NCBI RefSeq assembly: GCF_024055725.1
Contig: NZ_JAMXMX010000038.1
Span: forward strand, 1 to 63,091
DNA: 63,091 bases
Reading direction: 5' to 3'
Source: Actinoallomurus spadix
GTDB taxonomy: Bacteria; Actinomycetota; Actinomycetes; Streptosporangiales; Streptosporangiaceae
Shown here: positions 7,432 through 16,716 of the stretch, one piece after another
How positions within the stretch are numbered: the first letter of the stretch is position 1
Layout: each line of letters starts with the position of its first letter
Program-made: the position numbers and the translations under genes
Notes under the pieces: model-generated
What the model was told of the DNA's origin: nothing
Database searches by the model: none
What the model saw: the letters and a program-made list of their open reading frames with translations, nothing else

Positions 7432-8598
7432 GTGACGGACAGGCAAGACATACCAGTCGTCGGCATGGTCGGCGGCGGGCAACTGGCCCGGATGACGCAG
7501 CAGGCGGCGATCGCGCTCGGCGTGCCGCTGCGGGTGCTCAGCGACAGCGCTCACGCGTCGGCGGCGAAGGTGATCTCCGGCGTGCGCATCGGCGACCACC
7601 GTTCCCTCGACGACCTGCGGGCCTTCGCCAAGGGCGCCGACGTGGTGACCTGGGACCACGAGCACGTCCCCGGCGAGCACATCCAGGCGCTGGAGGCCGC
7701 CGGCGTCGCGTGCCGCCCGGGATCCGCGGCCCTGCTGCACGCCCAGGACAAACGGGTCATGCGCGAACGCCTCACCGCCCTCGGCGCGCCGTGCCCGGAG
7801 TTCGCCGTCCTCGACCCCGAGGCGCCCCTGACCAGCCTTGAAAGTTTCGCGGAGCGGACCGGCTGGCCGGTCGTGCTCAAGGCGACGCGCGGCGGCTACG
7901 ACGGCAAGGGCGTATGGGTCTGCGCCTCGCCGGAGGAGGGCCGCGCCGTCGTCGAGCGCGCCGCGGCGGAGGGTGTCGGTCTGCTGGCCGAGCGGCACGT
8001 GCCGTTCCGCCGGGAGCTGGCGGCCCTCGTCGCCCGCTCGCCGTACGGGCAGGGCGCCGCGTACCCGATCGTGGAGACCGTCCAGACCGACGGGATCTGC
8101 ACCGAGGTGATCGCCCCGGCGCCGGGCCTGGATTCCGACCGCGCCGAGGAGGCGCAGCGGCTGGCCCTCGGCCTCGCCGACGCGCTGGGCGTGACCGGCC
8201 TGCTGGCCGTCGAGCTGTTCGAGACCGAGGACGGCGTCCTCGTCAACGAGCTGGCGATGCGGCCGCACAACTCCGGGCACTGGACGATCGAGGGCTCCCG
8301 CACGTCGCAGTTCGAGCAGCACCTGCGGGCCGTGCTCGACCTGCCGCTCGGCGACACGACGCCCACCGCGCCGTACACCGTCATGGCCAACGTCCTGGGC
8401 GGCGACGACCCGGAGATCTACAAGCGCTACATCCACGTCATGGCCCACGACCCCGCCGTGAAGGTGCACTTCTACGGCAAGGAGGTGCGGCCCGGCCGTA
8501 AGATCGGCCACGTCACCGCGCTCGGCGACGACCTGGAGGAGACCCGCGAGCGGGCTCGCCACGCCGCCGACTACTTGAGGAAAGGCCCCACCCCATGA
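7432..8598 (+). CDS. purK: N5-carboxyaminoimidazole ribonucleotide synthase PurK
   Basis: An ATP-grasp enzyme of 388 residues catalysing ATP- and bicarbonate-dependent conversion of AIR to N5-CAIR in purine synthesis. Characteristic stretches are the N-terminal [11 protein letters not shown] loop, TWDHEHVP, the ATP-grasp core [14 protein letters not shown] and [17 protein letters not shown] near the active site. Length is normal for the family. The start is GTG at 7432. It overlaps purE by four bases, so the two are translationally coupled and act sequentially. Confidence 0.96.
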   Translation: MTDRQDIPVVGMVGGGQLARMTQQAAIALGVPLRVLSDSAHASAAKVISGVRIGDHRSLDDLRAFAKGADVVTWDHEHVPGEHIQALEAAGVACRPGSAALLHAQDKRVMRERLTALGAPCPEFAVLDPEAPLTSLESFAERTGWPVVLKATRGGYDGKGVWVCASPEEGRAVVERAAAEGVGLLAERHVPFRRELAALVARSPYGQGAAYPIVETVQTDGICTEVIAPAPGLDSDRAEEAQRLALGLADALGVTGLLAVELFETEDGVLVNELAMRPHNSGHWTIEGSRTSQFEQHLRAVLDLPLGDTTPTAPYTVMANVLGGDDPEIYKRYIHVMAHDPAVKVHFYGKEVRPGRKIGHVTALGDDLEETRERARHAADYLRKGPTP

Positions 8599-9077
8599 CC
8601 GTCGGTGTCGTGATGGGCAGCGACTCGGACTGGCCCGTGATGAAGGCCGCCGCCGAGGCGCTCGAGGAGTTCGACATCCCGTACGAGGCGGACGTCGTCT
8701 CGGCGCACCGGATGCCGCACGACATGATCACGTACGGTTCGGAGGCCGCCTCCCGGGGCCTGCGTGTGATCATCGCCGGCGCGGGCGGCGCCGCCCACCT
8801 GCCGGGCATGCTCGCCGCCGTGACCCCGCTCCCGGTCATCGGCGTGCCGGTGCCCCTGAAGTACCTCGACGGTATGGACTCCCTGTTGTCGATCGCGCAG
8901 ATGCCGGCGGGCGTGCCGGTGGCGACCGTCGCGATCGGCAACGCCCGCAACGCCGGTCTCCTGGCCGTCCGGATCCTCGCCGCGAGCGACCCGGAGCTGC
9001 GCGAGCGCATGGAGGAGTTCCAGCGTGACCTGCACGCCCAGGCCAAGCGCAAGGGCGAACGCCTCCGCCGCGGCTGA
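8595..9077 (+). CDS. purE: N5-carboxyaminoimidazole ribonucleotide mutase PurE
   Basis: This 160-residue class I PurE converts N5-CAIR to CAIR, the step following PurK. The family signature [14 protein letters not shown] is at residues 9-22, followed by SAHRMP, with the catalytic His in this region, and [11 protein letters not shown]. The ATG overlaps the purK stop (ATGA). A strong hairpin follows within ten bases, ending the purKE unit. Confidence 0.96.
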   Translation: MTVGVVMGSDSDWPVMKAAAEALEEFDIPYEADVVSAHRMPHDMITYGSEAASRGLRVIIAGAGGAAHLPGMLAAVTPLPVIGVPVPLKYLDGMDSLLSIAQMPAGVPVATVAIGNARNAGLLAVRILAASDPELRERMEEFQRDLHAQAKRKGERLRRG

Positions 9078-9084
9078 CCCGCGG

Positions 9085-9114
9085 GCCCCCTGCTCCTGAG
9101 GGAGCAGGGGGCCT
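9085..9114. terminator. bidirectional hairpin between purE and the acyl-CoA dehydrogenase gene
   Basis: A perfect 13-bp stem (GGCCCCCTGCTCC at 9085-9097 pairing with 9102-9114) and a 4-base loop lie between two convergent genes. There is no T-run on either side, as in many high-GC actinobacterial terminators. Confidence 0.75.
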
Positions 9115-9130
9115 CGTCGGGGGCGCCGGA

Positions 9131-10300
9131 TCATTTCAGGAGCTGGCGGGCCATCACCACGCGCTGGATCTGGTTGGTGCCCTCGTAGATCTGGGTGATC
9201 TTGGCGTCGCGCATCATCCGCTCGACCGGGTAGTCCTTCACGTAGCCGTAGCCGCCGAGGAGCTGGACCGCGTCGGTGGTGATCTCCATGGCCGCGTCGG
9301 AGGCGAAGCACTTGGCCGCCGAGGAGATGAAGGTCAGGTCCGCGATCTTCTCGCCCTCCATCGCGCGCTCGGACTTCGCGGCGGCGGCGTAGGTGAGCTG
9401 GCGGGCCGCCTCCAGCTTCATCGCCATGTCCGCGAGCATGAACTGCACGCCCTGGAAGTCGCCGATCGGCCTACCGAACTGCTTGCGCTCCTTGACGTAC
9501 CCGATCGCGTAGTCGAGCGCGCCCTGGGCGATGCCGAGGGCCTGGGCCGCGATCGTGACGCGGGTGTGGTCGAGGGTGGCGAGCGCCGTCTTGAAGCCCG
9601 TGCCCTCCTCGCCGATGATCCGGTCGGCCGGGATCCGCACGTCCTCCAGGATGACCTCGCGCGTCGGCGAGCCCTTGATGCCGAGCTTCTTCTCCGGGGC
9701 GCCGAAGCTCACGCCGGGGTCGCTCTTCTCGACCACGAAGGCGGAGATGCCGCGGGCGCCCTTCTCCGGGTCGGTGACGGCCATCACGGTGTAGTACTCC
9801 GAGACGCCCGCGTTGGTGATCCACCGCTTGGTGCCGTTGAGGACCCAGTGGTCGCCGTCGCGTACGGCCCGGGTCTTCATCGCGGCCGCGTCGCTGCCCG
9901 CCTCCGGCTCCGACAGGGCGTAGGAGAACATGGCCTCGCCGCGGGCCACGGGGCTCAGGTAGCGTTTTTTCAGGTCTTCGGAGCCGGAGAGGAGAATGGG
10001 GACGGTTCCGAGTTTGTTCACCGCCGGGATCAAGGAGGAGGCGGCACAGGCCCGAGCGACCTCTTCGATGACGATCACCGTGGCGAGGGCGTCTGCGCCG
10101 ACTCCCTCGTACGCCTCGGGGACGTGGACGGCGTGCAGGTCCGCCTGCACGAGCGCGTCATAGACGGCCTGGGGGAACTCCCCGGTCTCGTCGGTCTCCG
10201 CGGCCCGTGGAGCGATCTTGTCATCGGCCAGCGAGCGAACCGTCTCGCGGAGCATCCGGTGCTCTTCGGAGAGTTCGTACAGAGGAAAGTCTGCGGTCAT
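9131..10300 (-). CDS. acyl-CoA dehydrogenase (FadE25-like)
   Basis: A 389-residue FAD-dependent acyl-CoA dehydrogenase that introduces an alpha-beta double bond into acyl-CoA. Family signatures are AMFSYALSEPEAGSD (signature 1), WITNAG, QLLGGYGYVKDYPVERMMRDAKI and the C-terminal IYEGTNQIQR, which carries the catalytic Glu. The frame stays open far upstream across the divergent ugd gene, but ATG at 10300 (MTADFPLYELSEEHR) fits the family N-terminus. An acyl-CoA dehydrogenase directly beside purE is, from memory, also seen in Mycobacterium (fadE25 near purE). The substrate chain length cannot be read from the sequence. Confidence 0.92.
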   Translation of the reverse strand: MTADFPLYELSEEHRMLRETVRSLADDKIAPRAAETDETGEFPQAVYDALVQADLHAVHVPEAYEGVGADALATVIVIEEVARACAASSLIPAVNKLGTVPILLSGSEDLKKRYLSPVARGEAMFSYALSEPEAGSDAAAMKTRAVRDGDHWVLNGTKRWITNAGVSEYYTVMAVTDPEKGARGISAFVVEKSDPGVSFGAPEKKLGIKGSPTREVILEDVRIPADRIIGEEGTGFKTALATLDHTRVTIAAQALGIAQGALDYAIGYVKERKQFGRPIGDFQGVQFMLADMAMKLEAARQLTYAAAAKSERAMEGEKIADLTFISSAAKCFASDAAMEITTDAVQLLGGYGYVKDYPVERMMRDAKITQIYEGTNQIQRVVMARQLLK

Positions 10301-10414
10301 GTGCCGATGGTACGCGGTCAACCTACTCGCCAGTAGGGCCGATAGCATGCCGAGCGGCCCGTGGGGGACGTAAACGGGGTCGGGCACGGAACTCTGAGGA
10401 AAGGAGGCGGGACC

Positions 10415-11734
10415 TTGGCACAGCGTTTGACGGTGATCGGTACCGGCTACCTGGGCGCCACCCACGCGGCATGCATGGCCGACCTGGGATTCGAGGTGCT
10501 GGGCGTGGACGTGGACGCCGAGAAGATCGCCCGACTGACCCGGGGCGACCTTCCGGTCTACGAACCGGGCCTCGAGCCGATCCTGCGCCGCAACCTGGAG
10601 AACGGCCGGCTGCGGTTCACGACGTCGTACGAGGAGGCCGCCGAGTTCGGCGACGTGCACTTCATCTGCGTCGGCACGCCGCAGAAGCCCGGGGAGTACG
10701 CCGCCGACATGAGGTACGTCGACGACGCGGTCGACTCCCTCGCGCCGCTGCTCACCCGCGCCTGCGTCGTCGTCGGCAAGTCCACCGTCCCCGTCGGCAC
10801 GGCCGAGCGGCTCGCGCGGCGGCTGACGGAGCTCGCCCCCGCCGGGGACGTCGTCGAGCTCGCCTGGAACCCCGAGTTCCTGCGCGAGGGCTACGCCGTC
10901 GAGGACACCCTGCACCCGGATCGCATCGTGGCCGGCGTCCGGTCCGACCGCGCGGAGAAGGTCCTGCGCGAGGTGTACGCCTCGATGATCGCCGACGGTG
11001 TTCCCTTCATCGTCAGCGACTTTCCCACCGCCGAGCTGGTCAAGGTCTCGGCCAACGCCTTCCTCGCGACGAAGATCTCGTTCATCAACGCGATGGCCGA
11101 GGTCTGCGAGGCCGCGCACGCCGACGTGACGAAGCTCTCCGAGGCCCTCTCCTACGACGACCGGATCGGCGGCAAGTTCCTCGGCCCGGGGCTCGGCTTC
11201 GGCGGCGGCTGCCTGCCCAAGGACATCCGGGCGTTCATGGCCCGCGCCGGCGAGCTCGGCGTCGACCAGGCGCTGTCGTTCCTGCGCGAGGTGGACGCCA
11301 TCAACATCCGCCGCCGCATCCGCATGGTCGACCTGGCCCGCGAGCTGCTCGGCGGGTCCTTCATCGGCCGTACGGTCGGCGTCCTCGGCGCGGCGTTCAA
11401 GCCCAACTCCGACGACATCCGCGACTCCCCGGCCCTCGACGTCGCGACGTCGATCCGCGCGCAGGGCGGGCAGGTGACGGTGTACGACCCGCAGGCGCTG
11501 GAGAACGCCCGCCGGGCGCACCCGGACCTGGGCTACGGCTCGTCCGCGACGGACGCCGTCGAGGGTGCGCACGTCGTGCTGCTGCTGACGGAGTGGAAGG
11601 AGTTCCGGGACCTCGACCCGGAGATCCTCGGCACCGCGGTGGCCGAGCGCAACATCGTCGACGGCCGTAACGCGCTGGATCCGGAGCGGTGGCGCGCGGC
11701 GGGCTGGCAGTACCGCGCGCTGGGGCGCCCGTAG
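10415..11734 (+). CDS. UDP-glucose 6-dehydrogenase
   Basis: A 439-residue NAD-dependent nucleotide-sugar dehydrogenase, most like UDP-glucose dehydrogenases, which make UDP-glucuronate by a four-electron oxidation. It has an N-terminal Rossmann loop GTGYLGATHAA, a VPVGT motif, the central helix (KVSANAFLATKISFINAMAE) and the catalytic Cys in FGGGCLPKD. A C-terminal UDP-binding domain follows (GAAFKPNSDDIRDSP). The start is TTG at 10415, with AAGGAGG seven bases upstream. UDP-GlcA would be a precursor for acidic wall or capsular polymers assembled by genes further right. Confidence 0.92.
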   Translation: MAQRLTVIGTGYLGATHAACMADLGFEVLGVDVDAEKIARLTRGDLPVYEPGLEPILRRNLENGRLRFTTSYEEAAEFGDVHFICVGTPQKPGEYAADMRYVDDAVDSLAPLLTRACVVVGKSTVPVGTAERLARRLTELAPAGDVVELAWNPEFLREGYAVEDTLHPDRIVAGVRSDRAEKVLREVYASMIADGVPFIVSDFPTAELVKVSANAFLATKISFINAMAEVCEAAHADVTKLSEALSYDDRIGGKFLGPGLGFGGGCLPKDIRAFMARAGELGVDQALSFLREVDAINIRRRIRMVDLARELLGGSFIGRTVGVLGAAFKPNSDDIRDSPALDVATSIRAQGGQVTVYDPQALENARRAHPDLGYGSSATDAVEGAHVVLLLTEWKEFRDLDPEILGTAVAERNIVDGRNALDPERWRAAGWQYRALGRP

Positions 11735-11805
11735 TCCACGCCCGTGGTCCCACGCCCGTCGTCCCGCCCGGGAAGCCCGCGGGGTGTGCGGCGGTTGGCA
11801 GAGTC

Positions 11806-12258
11806 ATGAGCGACTCCTACGCCGATGAGGCCGTGATCCGCCGCGTCCTGCTCGACTCGCGGACGTGGGCGTTCGTCGGGCTGCGCGACAACCCGGGCCG
11901 GACCGCGTACGACATGGCCGGGGTGCTGCGGTCGCGCGGCAAGACGATCGTCCCCGTCCACCCCGCCGCCGAGACCGTCCTCGGCGAGCCGGGCGTTCCC
12001 TCGCTCGCCGGCGTCCCGGGGCGGGTGGACGTCGTCGGCGTCTACCGGCGCGCCGAGCACGCGGGCGCGGTCGCCGACGAGGCGATCACGCTGTTCGCGG
12101 CGTACGGTCCGCGCCGGGACGACGAGGTGCGGGCGGTCTGGTTCCCCCTCGACGTGGTCGACGAGGCCGCCGCCCGCCGCGTCCGGGACGCCGGGATCGA
12201 CGTCGTCATGGACCGCTGCCCGGCCATCGAGTGGGCCCGCCTGCGCCTCCCGCGCTGA
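11806..12258 (+). CDS. CoA-binding (YccU-like) protein
   Basis: A 150-residue single-domain CoA-binding protein with a Rossmann-like fold. AFVGLRDNPGRTAYDMAGVL near the N-terminus and PVHPAAETVLGEPGVPSLAGVP are typical of the family. Such proteins resemble the CoA-binding part of succinyl-CoA synthetase and have no settled function. ATG at 11806 is preferred to an upstream in-frame ATG at 11689, which overlaps ugd. It ends five bases from the convergent STAS gene. Confidence 0.85.
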   Translation: MSDSYADEAVIRRVLLDSRTWAFVGLRDNPGRTAYDMAGVLRSRGKTIVPVHPAAETVLGEPGVPSLAGVPGRVDVVGVYRRAEHAGAVADEAITLFAAYGPRRDDEVRAVWFPLDVVDEAAARRVRDAGIDVVMDRCPAIEWARLRLPR

Positions 12259-12263
12259 GGGCG

Positions 12264-12620
12264 TCAGGACGCCACGGCGCCGGCGACGGTGAGGAGGGCG
12301 TCGTCGACCGTGTCATGGACCGGGATGGCGGAGGCGATGCCGGTCAGGGCGACGACCCGGGAGGGTCCGCCGCGCAGGCCCGCCAGGCACGGCCGGCCGC
12401 CGAGCCGGCGCGTCCGCTCGCCGGCGGCCAGGATGACCCCGAGGCCGCCGGTGTCCATGAAGGTCAGCTCGGCGAGGTCGAAGACGAGGTCGTCGCCTTC
12501 GTGCAGGACCTCGGAGAGGAACGTCTCGAGGTGCCGGGCGGTGCCGGCGTCGAGTTCGCCGCCGATCGTGACGACGGTGGTGCCGGGCAGACGTCGGTGC
12601 GTGAGCGTCAGCTCTTCCAT
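12264..12620 (-). CDS. STAS-domain anti-anti-sigma factor-like protein
   Basis: A 118-residue STAS protein related to SpoIIAA/RsbV, which release sigma factors by binding anti-sigma kinases. The core is VVTIGGELDAGTARHLETFL, then VFDLAELTFMDTGGLGVIL. In SpoIIAA the loop reads DSSG and the second Ser is phosphorylated; here it is DTGG, with Gly at the phospho-site and Thr before it, so canonical phosphoswitching is doubtful. No anti-sigma kinase or sigma gene is nearby. ATG at 12620 starts the domain; the longer frame upstream is a shadow. The next gene (12695-12991) lies upstream on the same strand. Confidence 0.82.
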   Translation of the reverse strand: MEELTLTHRRLPGTTVVTIGGELDAGTARHLETFLSEVLHEGDDLVFDLAELTFMDTGGLGVILAAGERTRRLGGRPCLAGLRGGPSRVVALTGIASAIPVHDTVDDALLTVAGAVAS

Positions 12621-12694
12621 GGGGCTTCTCCGTGTATCCGGGTGGTGGGCAGGAGAATCACGTCGGTCGGCGTGCCGGGTCCGGCCGGCCGCCG

Positions 12695-12991
12695 TCAGGC
12701 GAACGCCCAGCCGTCGTCCCGCGCGGGCGCGGGTTCCTCGGCGGGCGGCGCGATGAGGACTCCGGTGAGGGGCTCGGCCGTATCGGTGTGGCCCGGCAGC
12801 GCTTCGAGAAGGGCCTGGGCGAGGGTCTCCAGCAGGCGGGCGTCGGCGCGGGCTCCGGTGTGCAGCGCGCAGACCCAGACGTTGCGGACGCATCGCTCGA
12901 TCGTCTCGGCGGGGACGCGGTCGAACCGCTCGATCAGCCGCCGGGTGGCGATGTCGCAGACGATGGAGGGTTCCCAGACGGAAATGGCCAT
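12695..12991 (-). CDS. small hypothetical protein with helical dimerisation-like segment
   Basis: A 98-residue protein. Residues 10-55 (CDIATRRLIERF followed by VPAETIERCVRNVW) resemble the three-helix-bundle dimerisation segment found in small actinomycete proteins that neighbour regulatory genes. The C-terminal 25 residues are Pro- and Ala-rich and probably disordered. ATG at 12991 has GAAGGA eight bases upstream on its strand; a longer frame to 13084 lacks this support. It sits upstream of the STAS gene on the same strand, 75 bases away, so they may be co-transcribed. No function is assigned. Confidence 0.6.
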   Translation of the reverse strand: MAISVWEPSIVCDIATRRLIERFDRVPAETIERCVRNVWVCALHTGARADARLLETLAQALLEALPGHTDTAEPLTGVLIAPPAEEPAPARDDGWAFA

Positions 12992-13131
12992 GGTGAGAGT
13001 CCTTCTCGCGAAGAGGAGACTGTCCCGAGCCACTTCTTGACCGGTATGCCGGATCTTACGACGTTTGTCCGCTGAACGCCACACCCGCCCGGAGCGTCAC
13101 ATCATTCGCGCGCCGCCACAGCAGCCGCTCT

Positions 13132-13869
13132 TCACTGCGGACGGCGCATCTCCCGAGTGCCGCCGTCCTCGTCCCGGGGGCTGAACGGTGACCGGCCTCC
13201 CTGGGGGCGTTCCGGCTCGTACAGCGGCACGTCGAACTCCGTCTGACCGTACGCGGTGGCGGCCGGCTCCGCGTCGGCGTAGCGGGAGGTGCCGTGCGCG
13301 GGGGTGCCGTGCGCGGGGGTGCCGTGCGCGGGGGTGTTCCCGTCGCCGCGCGCGGCGTGCCGGCCCCGGCCGCCGCCGGAGGCCGAACGCCGCCCGTACG
13401 TCTCGTCGGACTCGGGCAGGCCGTACTCGTACGCCGGGTCCTCGTCGGCGTCCGGCCGGGCCCTCCACCGCGAGGGGAAGAACGACGCGAACAGCAGGCC
13501 GACGCCCGCGAACAGGATGAACCCCTCCTCCTCCAGGCCGGCGAGCGTGACGCGCTGGCCCTTGAAGGGGAACCGGTTGATGAGGTCGGCGGTCGTCTTC
13601 TGGGAGACGAAGAACAGCACGCCGGCGGCGGTGAGGATCAGCCCGCCGACCAGCGAGCCCAGCGGCGAGAGCCGGGAGGCCGCGAGGAGGGCGAAGACGA
13701 CGGCGGCGCCCGCCAGCAGCCCCCCGCCGAGCCACTTGTCGGTCTTGTGGCCCTGCACGACGAAACCGTGCTGCAGGCGGTAGGTGCCGAAGATCAGAAG
13801 TCCCGCGAGCGCGGCGGTGAGGACCACGCCCAGGAGAAGCCCCCAGGTGTGACGGGCGCCGTTCGACAT
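13132..13869 (-). CDS. four-pass membrane protein with disordered tail
   Basis: A 245-residue protein of unknown function. Four hydrophobic segments lie in the first 130 residues (about 9-29, 46-64, 68-88 and 113-130). The C-terminal half is hydrophilic, rich in Gly, Arg, Asp and Glu, and contains the tandem GTPAH repeat encoded by the 15-base repeats at 13289-13333. It may have a structural or scaffold role in the membrane. It lies upstream of the LCP gene on the same strand, 114 bases away, without clear coupling. Confidence 0.75.
   Translation of the reverse strand: MSNGARHTWGLLLGVVLTAALAGLLIFGTYRLQHGFVVQGHKTDKWLGGGLLAGAAVVFALLAASRLSPLGSLVGGLILTAAGVLFFVSQKTTADLINRFPFKGQRVTLAGLEEEGFILFAGVGLLFASFFPSRWRARPDADEDPAYEYGLPESDETYGRRSASGGGRGRHAARGDGNTPAHGTPAHGTPAHGTSRYADAEPAATAYGQTEFDVPLYEPERPQGGRSPFSPRDEDGGTREMRRPQ
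13289..13333. repeat. three exact 15-bp tandem repeats in coding sequence
   Basis: Three identical copies of GTGCCGTGCGCGGGG lie in phase with the minus-strand gene and encode repeated GTPAH/AHGTP units. Exact identity suggests recent slippage, so copy number may vary between strains. Confidence 0.9.
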
Positions 13870-13983
13870 CGCTGTCCTCCCAGTGGCCGACGACCGGCGC
13901 GGCCGCCGGTACAGCAGAAGGCTAGTGGTCCGGCGAACGCGTCAAAAGGCACATTGAGGTCACTCGTGAGATCACGCGCGGGC

Positions 13984-15618
13984 TCACTTGCAGAGGTTCT
14001 GCGTCGCCGTGCGCGCGGTCACCTGCTGCTGGGAGTCGCCGGACGGCGCCTTGGCGGGCGGGCTCACGGTGACCTTCTTCGCCCCCGACCAGGACGGGCC
14101 CACCAGGACCTGCAGCCGCGAGCCGAGCCCGGGCACCTGCCTCAGCCGTGCCCCGGGGATCGCGGCCTTCAGCGTCCGTGCCGAGTCCGCCCGGCCCGGA
14201 CCGTACTGGATGACGGTCGCCGTGGCCCCCGGCCGGGCGCCCGGCACCACGACCGCGCCGAACCCGGCGTCCCGCAGGTCGCCCGCGGCCCGGGCGGCCA
14301 GCCCGCGAGTCCCGACACCGTTGACGACCCGCACGGTGATGTCCCGCGGGGCCACGGTGAGGGCGTCGGGGTCCGGCGAACGCGACGGGGACGCGCTCGC
14401 CGAGGCGCTCTGGGCGGGTTTCGGCGGCTCGACGATCGGCTTGTCCCGCTGGATCTCCTCGAAGAGCCGGCCGGCGGCCCGGTCGTCCCACAGCACGGTC
14501 GACTGCCGCAGCCCCCCGATCGTCGTCAGGTGGTTCTGGTCGGCCAGCGGCACCGTCGTGAAGGCGATGCCGTCGGTGCTCATCCCCTTCATCTGGGTGG
14601 CCAGGGACGTCAGCGTGCCCTTCGACAGCTCCTTGTCGGCCCGGATCGTGCTCAGCGCGGCGCCGAGCACCGCCGGATACTTCGTCGGATCGCTCAGCGC
14701 CTGGTGCGCCACCGCCGACATGAACTGCTGCTGCCGCTGGATCCGGCCGAGGTCGCTGCCGCCGGTCAGGGTGTAGCGGGCGCGCGAGTAGGCCAGCCCG
14801 GTCTTGCCGTCCACGGTGCTCTTGCCGGCCGGCAGCCGCAGGCCGCTCTTCGGGTCGTCGATCGGCTGGTTCGTGCAGATGGTCACGCCGCCGAGCGCGT
14901 CGACGACCTTGATGAAGCCAAGGAAGTTGACCTCGACGTAGTGGTCGACGTGCACCCCGGTGACGCGCTCCACCGTCTGTACGGCGAGCGTCGGCCCGCC
15001 GTACATGTACGCCCAGTTGAGCTTGCCCTGCCGCTCGCCGACCGCGGTGCCCTTCGCGCCCTCACTGCCGTTCGACCGGTGCGACGGGATCGTGACCAGG
15101 GAGTCGCGCGGCAGGCTGACCACGGTGACCTTGTCGTGCTTGGACGAGATGTGCACCAGCATCATCGTGTCGGAGCGCTCGCCGTCGGCCTTGCCGAGGT
15201 GCAGGTCCCGGATCTGCTGGTCGGTCAGCCCCTCACGGCGGTCGACGCCGGCCAGCAGGATGTTCATCGAGCCCTGGGGCCCGGCGTCAGGGCGGTTCTT
15301 CAGCCCGTCGAAGGCGTTGACGCGCCGGACGCTGCCCAGCACGTAGTCCTGGAACGCCCAGCCGCCGCCGGAGAACAGCAGTACGGCCGTGGACAGCAGG
15401 CCCGTCGTCACGAGGTACCGGCGCTGCCGCCGCGCGCCGTCCGGCGCCACCGCAGCCGGTGCCGGTGCCGCGCGCGAGCGGCGCTCGACGCGCACGTGGG
15501 AGGACTCGGTGTCGCCGAGCGCGACGCCCTCCACCTCCGCGGCCTCGTCGTCACCCGGAGCGCCCGGACGGGGACGGAAGTAGCGCTCCTGAGGGTCGGA
15601 CTCCTCGTCGTGTGCCAT
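13984..15618 (-). CDS. LytR-CpsA-Psr (LCP) family glycopolymer ligase with LytR_C domain
   Basis: A 544-residue membrane-anchored LCP protein. A charged cytoplasmic tail of about 65 residues precedes one membrane helix (about 68-88) and an extracytoplasmic LCP domain (about 115-330). Conserved LCP residues lie in GVDRREG, GERSDTMMLVHI, VSLPRDSLV, NWAYMYGG and SRARYTLTGGSDLGRIQRQQ. A C-terminal LytR_C domain (about 415-505) follows a Ser/Pro linker. LCP enzymes transfer polymers from undecaprenyl pyrophosphate to peptidoglycan or arabinogalactan-type acceptors. It is one of two LCP genes in the window and diverges from the GT2 gene at 15700. Confidence 0.92.
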   Translation of the reverse strand: MAHDEESDPQERYFRPRPGAPGDDEAAEVEGVALGDTESSHVRVERRSRAAPAPAAVAPDGARRQRRYLVTTGLLSTAVLLFSGGGWAFQDYVLGSVRRVNAFDGLKNRPDAGPQGSMNILLAGVDRREGLTDQQIRDLHLGKADGERSDTMMLVHISSKHDKVTVVSLPRDSLVTIPSHRSNGSEGAKGTAVGERQGKLNWAYMYGGPTLAVQTVERVTGVHVDHYVEVNFLGFIKVVDALGGVTICTNQPIDDPKSGLRLPAGKSTVDGKTGLAYSRARYTLTGGSDLGRIQRQQQFMSAVAHQALSDPTKYPAVLGAALSTIRADKELSKGTLTSLATQMKGMSTDGIAFTTVPLADQNHLTTIGGLRQSTVLWDDRAAGRLFEEIQRDKPIVEPPKPAQSASASASPSRSPDPDALTVAPRDITVRVVNGVGTRGLAARAAGDLRDAGFGAVVVPGARPGATATVIQYGPGRADSARTLKAAIPGARLRQVPGLGSRLQVLVGPSWSGAKKVTVSPPAKAPSGDSQQQVTARTATQNLCK

Positions 15619-15699
15619 GACGGCTCGCCTCTCCGGGGGGTGCGAAGTCTTGCCTTCATTGCGGCGTTCCTCGCGTTCGTACAGTAGCGTGGCGCCGTC

Positions 15700-16716
15700 A
15701 TGAATCCCTCGCCCAACACACAGGTCGCCCGAAACCGCGTATGGCCGGCCGTGTCAGTGATCATGCCCGTGCTCAACGAGGAACGACATCTCGCGGAGGC
15801 GGTCGGGTCCATCCTCACCCAGGACTACCCCGGTGAGCTGGAGCTCGTCATCGCGGTCGGCCCCTCCCGTGACCGTACGCAGGAGATCGCGGAGAAGCTC
15901 GCGGCCGACGACCCGCGAATCGTCGTCGTCGCCAACCCGACGGGCCGCACCCCCAACGGCCTGAACGCCTGCATCCAGGCCTCCCGGCACCCCATCATCG
16001 TCCGCGTCGACGGCCACTCGCTGCTGCCGTCCGACTATGTCCTCGCCGCCGTCGAGACCCTCGAGGAGACGGGCGCGGACAACGTCGGCGGCGTCATGGC
16101 GGCCGAGGGCGTCACACCGTTCGAGAAGGCCGTCGCCCGCGCGATGACGACCAAGATCGGCATCGGCAACGCGACGTTCCACATCGGCGGGCAGCCCGGT
16201 GAGGCCGAGACCGTCTATCTCGGCAGCTTCCGGCGCAGCGCCCTCGACCGGGTCGGCGGGTACGACGAGACGTTCGTGCGCGCGCAGGACTGGGAGATGA
16301 ACCACCGCATCCGCCAGACCGGCGGCAAGATCTGGTTCACCCCCCGGATGCGCGTGACGTACCGGCCGCGGCCGAACCTTCGCGCGCTGGCCAAGCAGTT
16401 CTTCCACACCGGCAAGTGGCGGCGCGTCGTCGGCCGCGAGCACCAGGGCACGCTCAACCTGCGCTACCTCGCGCCACCGATCGCCGTGGTGGCGATCGTG
16501 GCCGGCGCGGTCGCGGGCGTGTTCGGCTTCTGGCCCGGCTGGATCATCCCCGGCGGGTACGCCGCCGCGATCCTCGCCGGCTCGGCCGCGACCGGGCGCG
16601 GTCTGCCGTTCTCGGCCTGGGTGCGGCTGCCGCTCGTCTACGCGACCATGCACCTCGCGTGGGGCGCGGGCTTCCTGCTCAGCCCGCCGAGCCTCGGCCG
16701 CTCTCCGCAGCGCTGA
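15700..16716 (+). CDS. GT2-family membrane glycosyltransferase
   Basis: A 338-residue GT-A fold glycosyltransferase. The N-terminal catalytic domain has SVIMPVLNEERHL, an RVDGHS stretch in the position of the DxD metal site, and AQDWEMNHRIR near the acceptor site. Two or three hydrophobic helices (about 260-330) follow, as in membrane-bound GT2 enzymes that act on lipid-linked acceptors. The donor and acceptor are unknown. Its 3' end overlaps the convergent ispD-like gene by 38 bases. Confidence 0.85.
   Translation: MNPSPNTQVARNRVWPAVSVIMPVLNEERHLAEAVGSILTQDYPGELELVIAVGPSRDRTQEIAEKLAADDPRIVVVANPTGRTPNGLNACIQASRHPIIVRVDGHSLLPSDYVLAAVETLEETGADNVGGVMAAEGVTPFEKAVARAMTTKIGIGNATFHIGGQPGEAETVYLGSFRRSALDRVGGYDETFVRAQDWEMNHRIRQTGGKIWFTPRMRVTYRPRPNLRALAKQFFHTGKWRRVVGREHQGTLNLRYLAPPIAVVAIVAGAVAGVFGFWPGWIIPGGYAAAILAGSAATGRGLPFSAWVRLPLVYATMHLAWGAGFLLSPPSLGRSPQR

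Noticed and set aside
9131-11572. 813-codon extension of the acyl-CoA dehydrogenase through the ugd gene
   Set aside because: Family homology starts at 10300; the extension is antisense to a complete UDP-glucose dehydrogenase.
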